From assembly GCA_002390025.1 (NCBI GenBank), contig DGRU01000110.1:6458-14923 (forward strand): DNA of 8,466 nucleotides, given 5' to 3'. The notes beneath the pieces were generated by a model. That model saw only the letters and a list, made by a program, of their open reading frames with translations. It had not been told where the DNA came from and did no database searches. Each line of letters begins with the position of its first letter. Within the stretch, counting starts at the first letter, position 1. The stretch comes from Lachnospiraceae bacterium UBA4380. Its GTDB lineage: Bacteria; Bacillota; Clostridia; Lachnospirales; Lachnospiraceae. Position numbers and translations under genes: made by a program. Below, one piece after another: positions 1-4,917 of this stretch.

Positions 1-335
1 GGGACGGTTCCTCTGACAATCGAGGTGTCACCGGGACGGTTCCTTTGACAATCGAATACCAAGGTGTCACCGGGACGGTTCCTTCGAGTGTCATGGGGAC
101 GGTTCCTTTGACACTCTTTGACAATCGAGTACCATGTGTCATCAGAAGTGTCACAGGGACGGTTCTTCTGACAATCGAGAACCTGGTGTCATCGTGCCGG
201 TTCCTCTGACTATTTGGGTGTCGGTAAGTTGTCAGCGGAACCCGTCCCCGTGACAAAGTTGTCAGCGGAACCGTCCCCGTGACAACCCCAGGACATCCCC
301 GGAAAAAAGTTGTCAATGGAACCGTCCCCCTGACA
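1..335. repeat. REP-like palindrome array, two facing orientations
   Basis: The stretch holds repeated small palindromes with the core GGGACGGTTCC bounded by TGTCA on the left and TGACA on the right. Plus-orientation units sit near 1-17 (cut by the window edge), 26-50, 65-82 (right end lost), 89-113, 149-173 and 187-210 (degenerate core). Opposite-orientation units with GGAACCGTCCCC sit at 230-255, 260-284 and 311-335. Each unit can fold into a hairpin: TGTCA pairs with TGACA and GGGA pairs with TTCC around a CGG loop. The facing arrangement resembles bacterial interspersed mosaic elements. REP elements are known to be spread by IS200-like Y1 transposases in other bacteria; none is encoded here, so mobility is an inference. 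I see no gene in this stretch. Confidence 0.85.
303..335 (-). terminator. REP-derived intrinsic terminator of the response regulator gene
   Basis: Read on the minus strand, the palindrome at 311-335 lies two bases past the stop codon of the regulator gene. Its hairpin (TGTCA with TGACA outside, GGGA with TTCC inside) is followed by AC and six T residues (303-308). This has the layout of a Rho-independent terminator, apparently supplied by a member of the repeat family. Confidence 0.65.
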
Positions 336-337
336 CT

Positions 338-1147
338 TTATTCGTCCTCCATGGCGTAGCTGATCTCGTCGAGTTCGGCGTGGACGAATTCGGCCCAGCT
401 GTACTGGTTCATGTAGTCGCCCATATAGGAGTAGCGGGACTCCTTTTTCTTCTCCAGCCAGTCGTAGAGGTCGCACTCGATGGCATCGGCGGCGATGGCC
501 ATGCTTCCGCGCTGCTTGAGGATGATGCCGGTGAGTTTGAGGCGGGTCATGGTGTTCTGCAGATCCTGGCGGAGGTTGCTGAGGTAGGAGCCCTTCTTCT
601 CGGGGTCTCCGTCATCTTCCCAGAGGGAGGCGATGATCTCGCCGTTGGTGGTCTGGGCGCCCCGGTTGTTGACCAACAGGGCGACGACCTCTTTGGTGCG
701 TGTATATTTGAATGCGACGGGCTTTCCGTCTACAAAAAATTCAAAGTTTCCGAAGGTCTGGGCAAAGACGCGCTTGTGGCTGTTTTTGCCGACGGGGTGG
801 CGGAGATCATCAAGCTCTTCTTTCATGCGGTCGGTCTCCGCGGGCTTGAGAATATAGCCGCTGGCGTGGAGCTTGAGGGCATCGTAGCCGTGTTCGGGAC
901 TGTCCGTAAAATAGATCAGGTTGATCTGGGGATTGAGATCCCTGAGGTACTGGCCCAGAAGAAGGCCATCCAGCTCGGGCATATCGGTCTCCAGAAAGGC
1001 GATATCAATCATCTTCTTTCTGGCTGCGGCGAGTGCGGTCAGGCTGCTCTCATGGGTCAAAATCTCTGCTTCGGGAAGGAGGGCTCCGATGTCTTCTTTG
1101 GTCTTTTTCAGTAATTTTTTATCTGTGTCTACAAGGAGAATCCTCAT
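338..1147 (-). CDS. Atypical response regulator, receiver plus winged-helix/SARP-like output
   Basis: This 269-aa protein has a CheY-like receiver at about residues 1-118. D7 and D9 supply the acidic pocket, T81 is the switch residue and K101-P102 is the conserved lysine motif. The phospho-acceptor position, three residues before the M-P pair (ETDMPELDG), is E53 instead of Asp. Residues about 126-225 look like an OmpR/SARP-type winged helix (FGNFEFFVDGKPV, then TRTKEVVALLVNNRGA), and a short acidic tail contains YMNQYSWAEF, as in Firmicute regulators with a reduced BTAD-like end. It probably binds DNA and controls transcription. The Glu may mimic phosphorylation and make it constitutively active (inference). 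Its ATG overlaps the stop of the upstream gene as TAATG, with GGGAGG nine bases before it, so translation is coupled. No histidine kinase is in view, and the target genes are unknown. Confidence 0.85.
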   Translation of the reverse strand: MRILLVDTDKKLLKKTKEDIGALLPEAEILTHESSLTALAAARKKMIDIAFLETDMPELDGLLLGQYLRDLNPQINLIYFTDSPEHGYDALKLHASGYILKPAETDRMKEELDDLRHPVGKNSHKRVFAQTFGNFEFFVDGKPVAFKYTRTKEVVALLVNNRGAQTTNGEIIASLWEDDGDPEKKGSYLSNLRQDLQNTMTRLKLTGIILKQRGSMAIAADAIECDLYDWLEKKKESRYSYMGDYMNQYSWAEFVHAELDEISYAMEDE

Positions 1148-1638
1148 TACATCAAACCTCCCACGTGAATCTTCCTGAAATGCTGGTGTTCGCGCTGTTC
1201 TCTGGTCATGTGGAGCGGATCGAGCTCGCCGACAAGGAGCATGTCCGCATCATTGACCGCCGCGTCGTGTAAGGGGCCTGCCTTGAGATCGGCGATGACA
1301 AGCGCGGCAAAGCGGTCATAATTGTCATCATCGATGATCGGGAAATGATGCTGCATGCGGTACCAGTGCTGGGGATCGAAACTGGCGCTTCCCAGATAGA
1401 GGCGGTCAGCCGTCTTCTCGACCTCTTCGGGACCGGCGGGCTTGCCGGGCACGGCGCCAACATCTTCACAAAAAAGCATGGCATAGACACGCAGGATTCT
1501 GTTGCGGATCGTGTCCCTCACGCCCTCTCTCTCAATCTCCGTATCCATTACCTTATAATAATAGTCCTGTGCCTTTTCGGACTTTTCGAAATTAATGATC
1601 GCATCATAAAATTCGCGGTTAATCAGTGAATAGGTCAT
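1147..1638 (-). CDS. Unknown 163-aa protein co-encoded with the response regulator
   Basis: I do not recognise this family. The start is taken at ATG 1636-1638 (MTYSLINREFY) because AGGAG lies at 1649-1653, ten bases before it; the open frame extends to 1764 but would run through a repeat element and has no ribosome site there. The protein is soluble and highly charged, without a signal peptide or membrane segment. The first half is helical in character (FEKSEKAQDYYYKVMDTEIE, then RDTIRNRILRVYAMLF). The second half has HWYRMQHHFPIIDDDNYDRF and a His-rich end. Its stop codon shares one base with the ATG of the regulator gene (TAATG), so the two are made together, and it may be a partner or sensor for the regulator (inference). 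No clear promoter is visible between it and the phosphatase gene upstream. Confidence 0.75.
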   Translation of the reverse strand: MTYSLINREFYDAIINFEKSEKAQDYYYKVMDTEIEREGVRDTIRNRILRVYAMLFCEDVGAVPGKPAGPEEVEKTADRLYLGSASFDPQHWYRMQHHFPIIDDDNYDRFAALVIADLKAGPLHDAAVNDADMLLVGELDPLHMTREQREHQHFRKIHVGGLM

Positions 1639-1732
1639 CGTATCTTTTCTCCTGTTATTTGCTGTGTTACCAGAGATATGAGTCATCTCAGGACACCATT
1701 TGGGACGCGTGATGGGACGCGAAGGACGGTGC

Positions 1733-1816
1733 TGGGATACTATGGACGGTTCTGATTGTCCCATTTAGTAAACAATCTATTTAAATGGGACAGTAAGAAC
1801 CGTCCATAGTGTCCCA
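1733..1816. repeat. 35-bp inverted repeat, REP/BIME-like element
   Basis: Arms 1733-1767 and 1782-1816 are inverted copies that differ at only a few positions, around a 14-base loop. Each arm is itself a palindrome, with TGGGA(C/T)A at one end, TGTCCCA at the other and GGACGGTTCT inside. The core GGACGGTTC matches the array at 1-335, but the outer bases are TGGGACA instead of TGTCA, so this looks like a sister family. Degenerate remnants (TGGGACGCG at 1701-1709 and 1713-1721, then GGACGGT) adjoin it. It lies between the stop of the phosphatase gene and the start of the 163-aa gene, and could stabilise or end transcripts, but no T-run follows it. Confidence 0.85.
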
Positions 1817-1824
1817 CCTCGCTG

Positions 1825-2511
1825 CTAAAGTGAACTGAAGAGCGTATAGTTTCCATCTTCCACGACCATGGCGGTCAGTTTCCCTTCCTTGCCGCAGCCG
1901 GTGTCGATACAGATCACGCCGAACTCTGGGAGGGGGCGCCGCCTGCCGTAGGCGAGCTCCTCGGCGTGCTTGCCATCGCCCGAAAACCAGTAGGGCTGCT
2001 CGAGGGCGATGTGACCGGTGATGGTCAGAAAACCGCTGTATGCATTTCGCGTGACGACAGAATGGTCATGGATCAGCGTGTAATTGTCATTGGCCTCGAC
2101 GGGCTCGACCTTTACGCCGGCATGTACACACTGGAAGCGGTCCGTCTTGTAGTAGAGCGTTGCATGCTCTTCCAGCCAGGGAACAGCATCCTGCATCTTC
2201 TCTCCGTGACTGCTGAAAGACTTGACCGTATTCCTCTTGCCCACGCGGATCCAGACAAGATTGTCCATAAAGGACATGTCCTTGCGCATCAGATAGTCCT
2301 CGTGATTGCCGCGGAGCAGGATAAAGCGGTCGCCAAAGCTGTCCGCCAGCTCCTTTACAGTCTGAAAAACCTCCCACGAATCAGGGCCGCGGTCGAACAG
2401 GTCTCCCAACAGAATGATTTTGTCTGTTTCAGGATCCGGCCGCAGTTTATTCAGCAAGGAATGTAATTGGTCATCGCATCCATGAATGTCGCCGATCACA
2501 AATGTTTTCAA
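1825..2511 (-). CDS. PPP-family metallophosphoesterase (Ser/Thr protein phosphatase-like)
   Basis: The 228-aa product has all signature blocks of the PPP metallophosphatase family: GDIHG (7-11), GDLFDRG (36-42), GNHE (68-71), a metal-binding His in CVHAG (H130) and another in TGH (H167). The end has IDTGCGKEGKLTA. Expected metal ligands are D8, H10, D37, N69, H130 and H167, with H70 as catalytic acid. Such enzymes hydrolyse phosphate esters on proteins, and some members hydrolyse dinucleoside polyphosphates; the substrate cannot be read from the sequence. The start is TTG at 2509-2511, because GGAAG (2519-2523) is seven bases upstream and GDIHG follows six residues later as usual. The frame is open to 2616, but that extension translates a 25-bp tandem duplication and is rejected. 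It is cytoplasmic, with its own candidate promoter at 2715-2743. Confidence 0.93.
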   Translation of the reverse strand: MKTFVIGDIHGCDDQLHSLLNKLRPDPETDKIILLGDLFDRGPDSWEVFQTVKELADSFGDRFILLRGNHEDYLMRKDMSFMDNLVWIRVGKRNTVKSFSSHGEKMQDAVPWLEEHATLYYKTDRFQCVHAGVKVEPVEANDNYTLIHDHSVVTRNAYSGFLTITGHIALEQPYWFSGDGKHAEELAYGRRRPLPEFGVICIDTGCGKEGKLTAMVVEDGNYTLFSSL

Positions 2512-2541
2512 AATACAGCTTCCTTTCAGCCAAATATCTTC

Positions 2542-2591
2542 TTTCTCTTTACCAATGAAAATAATATTTCTCTTTACCAATGAAAATAATA
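2542..2591. repeat. Perfect 25-bp tandem duplication in the phosphatase leader
   Basis: Two identical 25-bp units abut at 2542-2566 and 2567-2591. On the transcribed strand each begins TATTATTTTCATTGG and continues TAAAGAGAAA. They lie 31-80 bases upstream of the TTG start, in the untranslated leader. The lack of any mismatch implies a recent duplication or active homogenisation. Confidence 0.95.
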
Positions 2592-2603
2592 CTGAGGTAC
2601 TAA

Positions 2604-2706
2604 TCTGTGAGATCATCTAATTTATAATGCTGCGTGATGATCTTTAGTATCGATCCTGCGAAAAATACTTTTGTATTCATCCTGCGTGTTAATCTTTCGT
2701 TACGTC
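2604..2706. repeat. Four degenerate ~26-bp tandem units in the phosphatase leader
   Basis: The hexamer (C/G)CTGCG recurs at 2629, 2655 and 2681, exactly 26 bases apart, each followed by a similar block (TGATGATCTTTAGTAT in the first). A fourth, 25-base unit begins near 2604 with CTGTGAGATCATCT. Together with the 25-bp duplication at 2542-2591 they make up most of the roughly 200-base leader between the candidate promoter and the phosphatase start. Confidence 0.7.
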
Positions 2707-2714
2707 AATTCTTT

Positions 2715-2743
2715 ATTATAGCGTTTTTTTAACGGTTCTTCCA
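2715..2743 (-). promoter_or_regulatory. Candidate promoter of the phosphatase gene
   Basis: On the minus strand there is TATAAT (2715-2720) preceded by a 17-base spacer and TGGAAG (2738-2743) within TGTGGAAGAA. The same arrangement, with similar flanks (CGCTATAATAAA), occurs upstream of the next minus-strand gene at 3426-3454. The -10 box is consensus; the -35 box is far from TTGACA, so it may be a sigma-A promoter helped by an activator or use another factor. Confidence 0.55.
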
Positions 2744-2755
2744 CAGTATCACTTC

Positions 2756-2850
2756 TTTCGCAGAACCTGTTTTGTGAACGGCTGCTTGCGCAGACCAGCC
2801 TTTTCGCAGAAATGTTTAGAACTCCTACTTGCGCAGGCCTGTCTTTCGGA
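2756..2850. repeat. Degenerate ~43-46-bp repeats spanning the peptidase 3' end
   Basis: TTGCGCAG occurs at 2786-2793 and again at 2829-2836, 43 bases apart. TTTCGCAG occurs at 2756-2763 and 2802-2809, with a relative (TTTCGGAG) near 2844. The copy inside the peptidase gene encodes its last residues and stop (LRKTGLRK); the downstream copies are imperfect duplicates of that end, lying outside the gene. Confidence 0.55.
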
Positions 2851-3298
2851 GGAATTTTTTGAGGGGTTCCAAAAGTCCCAGCTTTGCCAGGAGTTTTTTG
2901 AATCTGCTCCTCAGGCGCAGACGGAAAAGGCGCAGCGGATAAATAAAGTGCCAGAAGCGGGAGTAAAAGCGGTACCCGGGTTCAGTGACCTGGTGCTGCT
3001 TTCCCTTTCGGACGAAACCGGTCAGGACACCCAGGACGTTGCATTCCGGAACGGTTTCAATCGTGTAAGTATTGTCCCCGCGGATGTAATAGACTCCGTC
3101 TCCAAGTGACAGGACCCTGTGGAGGACATACTGTTTGCCCCGCCTGTACAGGGCGACGTCGTAGGGCTTCAGCCGCCCCTCAAAGGTCTCTATAATCACC
3201 AGATCCCGGTTCTGATAGAGCATGGGCTGCATGCTGACGCCCCTGGTCTTGTAGATCAGGCGCCCGTCCCGGGACAGAATTTCCTCAAAAGTTGTCAT
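2825..3298 (-). CDS. S24/S26-type peptidase with Ser-His active site, SipW-like
   Basis: The 157-aa protein has the signal-peptidase fold signature: GVSMQPML with Ser22 as nucleophile, then YVLHRV with His60 in the place of the usual general-base lysine, then IRGDN (D75). A Ser-His pair is typical of SipW and the ER-type S26B signal peptidases. It lacks the N-terminal membrane anchor of true signal peptidases (Ser22 is only 21 residues in) and instead ends in a very basic, amphipathic tail from about residue 112 (RFWHFIYPLRLFRLRLRSRF, then KKLLAKLGLLEPLKKF) that may bind the membrane. Similar short S24/S26 proteins occur in Clostridia, and their substrates are mostly unknown. The start ATG at 3296-3298 has a weak AGAGAAAAG in front. 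The leader carries a 25-bp-period duplication and an anti-Shine-Dalgarno-like segment. A substrate among the nearby secreted or leader-like proteins is possible but unproven. Confidence 0.85.
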   Translation of the reverse strand: MTTFEEILSRDGRLIYKTRGVSMQPMLYQNRDLVIIETFEGRLKPYDVALYRRGKQYVLHRVLSLGDGVYYIRGDNTYTIETVPECNVLGVLTGFVRKGKQHQVTEPGYRFYSRFWHFIYPLRLFRLRLRSRFKKLLAKLGLLEPLKKFLRKTGLRK

Positions 3299-3309
3299 CT
3301 TTTCTCTGT

Positions 3310-3356
3310 TTCCAATCTTTACAATCTATAAAAATTCCAATCTTTACAATCTATAA
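3310..3356. repeat. 22-bp duplication at 25-bp period in the peptidase leader
   Basis: Two identical 22-bp copies lie at 3310-3331 and 3335-3356, with three A residues between them. On the transcribed strand each reads TATAGATTGTAAAGATTGGAA plus one base. They sit 12-58 bases upstream of the peptidase ATG. Both this unit and the one in front of the phosphatase contain ATTG(G)TAAAGA. Confidence 0.95.
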
Positions 3357-3398
3357 TCAATAAAAAGTTTTTTCTTTAACTCTATTTTTCACAGCATG

Positions 3399-3409
3399 AA
3401 GGAGGTGAT
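3399..3409 (-). promoter_or_regulatory. Anti-Shine-Dalgarno-like segment in the peptidase leader
   Basis: On the minus strand this reads ATCACCTCCTT, identical to the conserved 3' tail of bacterial 16S rRNA, and it would lie about 10-20 bases from the predicted transcript start. On the plus strand the same bases are a perfect Shine-Dalgarno sequence (AAGGAGGTGAT), nine bases before a TTG that opens only five codons (3415-3432). Which strand uses it is not decided by the sequence. Confidence 0.5.
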
Positions 3410-3425
3410 TCTTTTTGAGTATTTT

Positions 3426-3454
3426 ATTATAGCGGTTTTCACTCGTTTCTTCCA
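3426..3454 (-). promoter_or_regulatory. Candidate promoter of the S24/S26 peptidase gene
   Basis: On the minus strand TGGAAG (3449-3454), a 17-base spacer and TATAAT (3426-3431) repeat the layout seen at 2715-2743. Flanks TGTGGAAGAA and CGCTATAATAAA are shared as well. Transcription would start near 3419 and give a leader of about 120 bases. Confidence 0.55.
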
Positions 3455-3467
3455 CACAAATGTCACT

Positions 3468-3642
3468 GCCCCCATCAACTTCCCGTCAACTTTTTATTAA
3501 CCGTCCACCAACTTCTCTATATCCGTCTGCCAATTTTTCGCTGACATATCATCAAGTCTCTATTAACCGTCAGCTAACTCCTCAATATCCGTCTGTCAAG
3601 TTTTCATTAACCGTCCATCAACCGCTCATAACCTCCTCATAT
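3468..3642. repeat. 11/22-bp phased tandem repeat array
   Basis: The whole stretch divides into consecutive 11-base modules. On the plus strand CCGTCnnnnAA modules (3501, 3523, 3567, 3589, 3611) alternate with modules such as CTTTTTATTAA, CTTCTCTATAT, CTCCTCAATAT and GTTTTCATTAA. This gives a 22-base higher period, with weaker modules at both ends. On the minus strand the unit reads TTGRYRGACGG followed by WTAATRARRAG. The spacing is close to one and two turns of B-DNA. It lies between the divergent peptidase and sigma factor genes, so it could be a multi-site binding region for either. The plus-strand open frame through it only mirrors the repeat. Confidence 0.9.
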
Positions 3643-3673
3643 CCCCCCATAGCCCCCAAAAATCAAAACACAG

Positions 3674-3727
3674 GATTTTCTAAAATCTACATATATGCAA
3701 ATCGATGTTTTTTAGGTACAATATAAA
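3674..3727 (+). promoter_or_regulatory. Possible sigma-factor gene promoter region with small inverted repeat
   Basis: A short inverted repeat, GATTTT and AAAATC around CT (3674-3687), is followed 29 bases later by AT-rich -10-like hexamers TACAAT (3717-3722) and TATAAA (3722-3727). No convincing -35 box is found at 16-18 bases, so the promoter may need an activator or an alternative sigma factor. The location, about 75 bases before the chosen start of the sigma factor gene, is the main support. Confidence 0.35.
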
Positions 3728-3798
3728 TGTGAATTCAAACATTGACCGCAGAAACTGGTCCGATACAAAAAGAGGAATACACATCAAGAGGCTTCGTT

Positions 3799-4344
3799 AT
3801 GCAAATGTCCAAAACGGATAATCAATTGAATAAAGAAGATTTTGCTGTAGTGTTCGAGGAGCAGTTCTCTGCTATCTACAACTACGTTTATGCAAGGATA
3901 CTCCACAGGGAGCGCACGGAGGATCTGGTCAGCGAAATCTTCATGAAAGCGATGACGCATTACGAGTCCTTCGATCCTTCCATAGCATCGGTCAAGACCT
4001 GGCTTGTCAATATCGCCCGAAATACACTGATCGACGAATTCCGCCGTTCAGGCCGCGCCCAGCTCTACTCCCTCGACGCAGACACGGAATTTATAGAGCC
4101 CTCTGAGCTCGATGAATATCCTATCATGCAAAATCCCGTCAACCGGGAAGCGCATGAACTTCTGAAAAAACTCTCCGATTCTGAGAGAGAACTGATCGGT
4201 ATGATCTATTTTGAGGGACTCTCCAATCCCGAGATCGGCGCGATTCTCGGCATCAACGCCAAAGCCGTCAGCGAACGCCACAGAAGGCTTCTGGCCAAAT
4301 GCCGCAAGCTGGAGGCAGGCAAGAGCCTCTGGGATTTCTTATAA
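3799..4344 (+). CDS. ECF-type RNA polymerase sigma factor (sigma-70 family)
   Basis: The 181-aa product has a sigma region 2 at about residues 18-85 (FEEQFSAIYNYVYARIL, then TEDLVSEIFMKAMTHYESFD, then KTWLVNIARNTLIDEFRR). After an acidic linker comes a sigma region 4 helix-turn-helix at about 123-172 (LSDSERELIGMIYFEGLS, then PEIGAILGINAKAVSERHRR). Length and two-domain layout fit ECF sigma factors, which direct RNA polymerase to a small regulon, often in response to envelope signals. ATG 3799-3801 is chosen because AAGAGG (3786-3791) is seven bases upstream; a TTG at 3742 in frame would add 19 residues but lacks a ribosome site. A hairpin and a terminator follow. No anti-sigma gene adjoins it; the FecR-domain protein starting at 6009 is the natural candidate partner (inference from FecI-FecR systems). 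Confidence 0.92.
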   Translation: MQMSKTDNQLNKEDFAVVFEEQFSAIYNYVYARILHRERTEDLVSEIFMKAMTHYESFDPSIASVKTWLVNIARNTLIDEFRRSGRAQLYSLDADTEFIEPSELDEYPIMQNPVNREAHELLKKLSDSERELIGMIYFEGLSNPEIGAILGINAKAVSERHRRLLAKCRKLEAGKSLWDFL

Positions 4345-4347
4345 TGA

Positions 4348-4368
4348 ATATATCATTGTTTGATATAT
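4348..4368. other. Perfect 8-bp hairpin just after the sigma factor gene
   Basis: ATATATCA (4348-4355) and TGATATAT (4361-4368) form a perfect inverted repeat around TTGTT, four bases after the stop codon. No T-run follows, so it is not by itself a terminator; it may protect the transcript's 3' end. Confidence 0.5.
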
Positions 4369-4416
4369 AATCTTGTTATGATTTTCTTTTTCCTTTTTTC
4401 TTTTATGAAAGCTGAG

Positions 4417-4447
4417 ATGCCCATCCCTTCGGGGATGGGTATTTTTT
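4417..4447 (+). terminator. Intrinsic terminator of the sigma factor gene
   Basis: CCCATCCC (4420-4427), loop TTCG and GGGATGGG (4432-4439) form a strong stem, extended by A-T, T-A and G-T pairs to 4417 and 4442, and followed by six T residues (4442-4447). It lies 73 bases past the sigma factor stop codon. Confidence 0.93.
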
Positions 4448-4474
4448 GTTTGATCCCTGGCTTGATTCCTGGAA

Positions 4475-4850
4475 AAGATCACCCCTGCCCCGCCGCACGG
4501 CCAGTTACCGGCGGAAGATTTGATGCAAAAGTCACTACTGCTGAAAAAAACAAGCGATATATATATTTCAACAGAAGAAAATCACCACTGTCCCGCCAAC
4601 CAGCCAGCGACCCGTGGAAAAATTGCTAGAAAGGTCACTACTTCAGCGCAAAAGCCAAGCGATATACATGTTTCAAGGGTCGAAGATCACCACTGCCTCG
4701 ACAACCGGTTAGCGACCGGCGGAAGTGTATAAAGAAAGGTCACACATGCCCTTCAAAAAGCCAGCTACCGGCGGAAGATTTGAAGGAAAGATCACCCCTT
4801 CCCCACAAAAAATATCAACTCATGTCAAAACAAATATCCAGAAACCAAAA
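4475..4850. repeat. ~52-bp tandem repeat array with ~105-bp higher order
   Basis: The pentamer (A/G)TCAC, preceded by AA or AAG, recurs at 4478, 4531, 4579, 4634, 4686, 4739 and 4791, that is every 48-55 bases; a further ATCAC at 4854 may mark a decayed unit. Alternate units resemble each other more closely: odd units share CACCACTGCC, CCAGCGACC and CGGCGGAAG, while units 2 and 4 share CAAGCGATATA and TTTCAA. The true unit is thus a dimer of 101-107 bp. GC-rich parts such as CCGGTTAGCGACCGG can form small hairpins. Period changes not divisible by three break every reading frame, so the plus-strand open frames across it are unlikely to be genes. Function unknown. Confidence 0.85.
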
Positions 4851-4884
4851 AACATCACCCCACCCACAAACAGGTTCATTGAGC

Positions 4885-4917
4885 AAAACAAAAGAGACAC
4901 CCGAAGGTGTCCCTCTT
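4885..4917 (-). terminator. Intrinsic terminator of the leader-like peptide gene
   Basis: On the minus strand the stem starts directly after the TAG stop (4918-4920). A GACACC-UUCG-GGTGTC core (4896-4911) is lengthened on both sides by G-U, G-C and A-T pairs and followed by T-rich sequence (TTTTGTTTTG). UUCG loop, stem and T-run fit an intrinsic terminator. Confidence 0.85.

Noticed and set aside
380..1114. Long plus-strand open frame opposite the response regulator gene
   Set aside because: It is the antisense shadow of a well-supported coding region, has no recognisable domain and no ribosome site.
1639..1764. N-terminal extension of the 163-aa protein
   Set aside because: It would translate one arm of the inverted repeat element; AGGAG at 1649-1653 supports the internal ATG.
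2512..2616. N-terminal extension of the phosphatase
   Set aside because: It translates the perfect 25-bp duplication; the TTG at 2509-2511 has a good GGAAG and puts GDIHG at the usual distance.
3396..3500. 34-codon plus-strand frame starting with MKEVILFEYF
   Set aside because: The ATG has no ribosome site upstream; the strong AAGGAGGTGAT lies inside the frame, not before it. The frame also overlaps the minus-strand promoter candidate.
3460..3726. Plus-strand 88-codon frame between the peptidase and sigma factor genes
   Set aside because: It translates the 11/22-bp DNA array; the peptide repeat (22 residues, 66 bases) is a by-product of that period, and no ribosome site precedes it.
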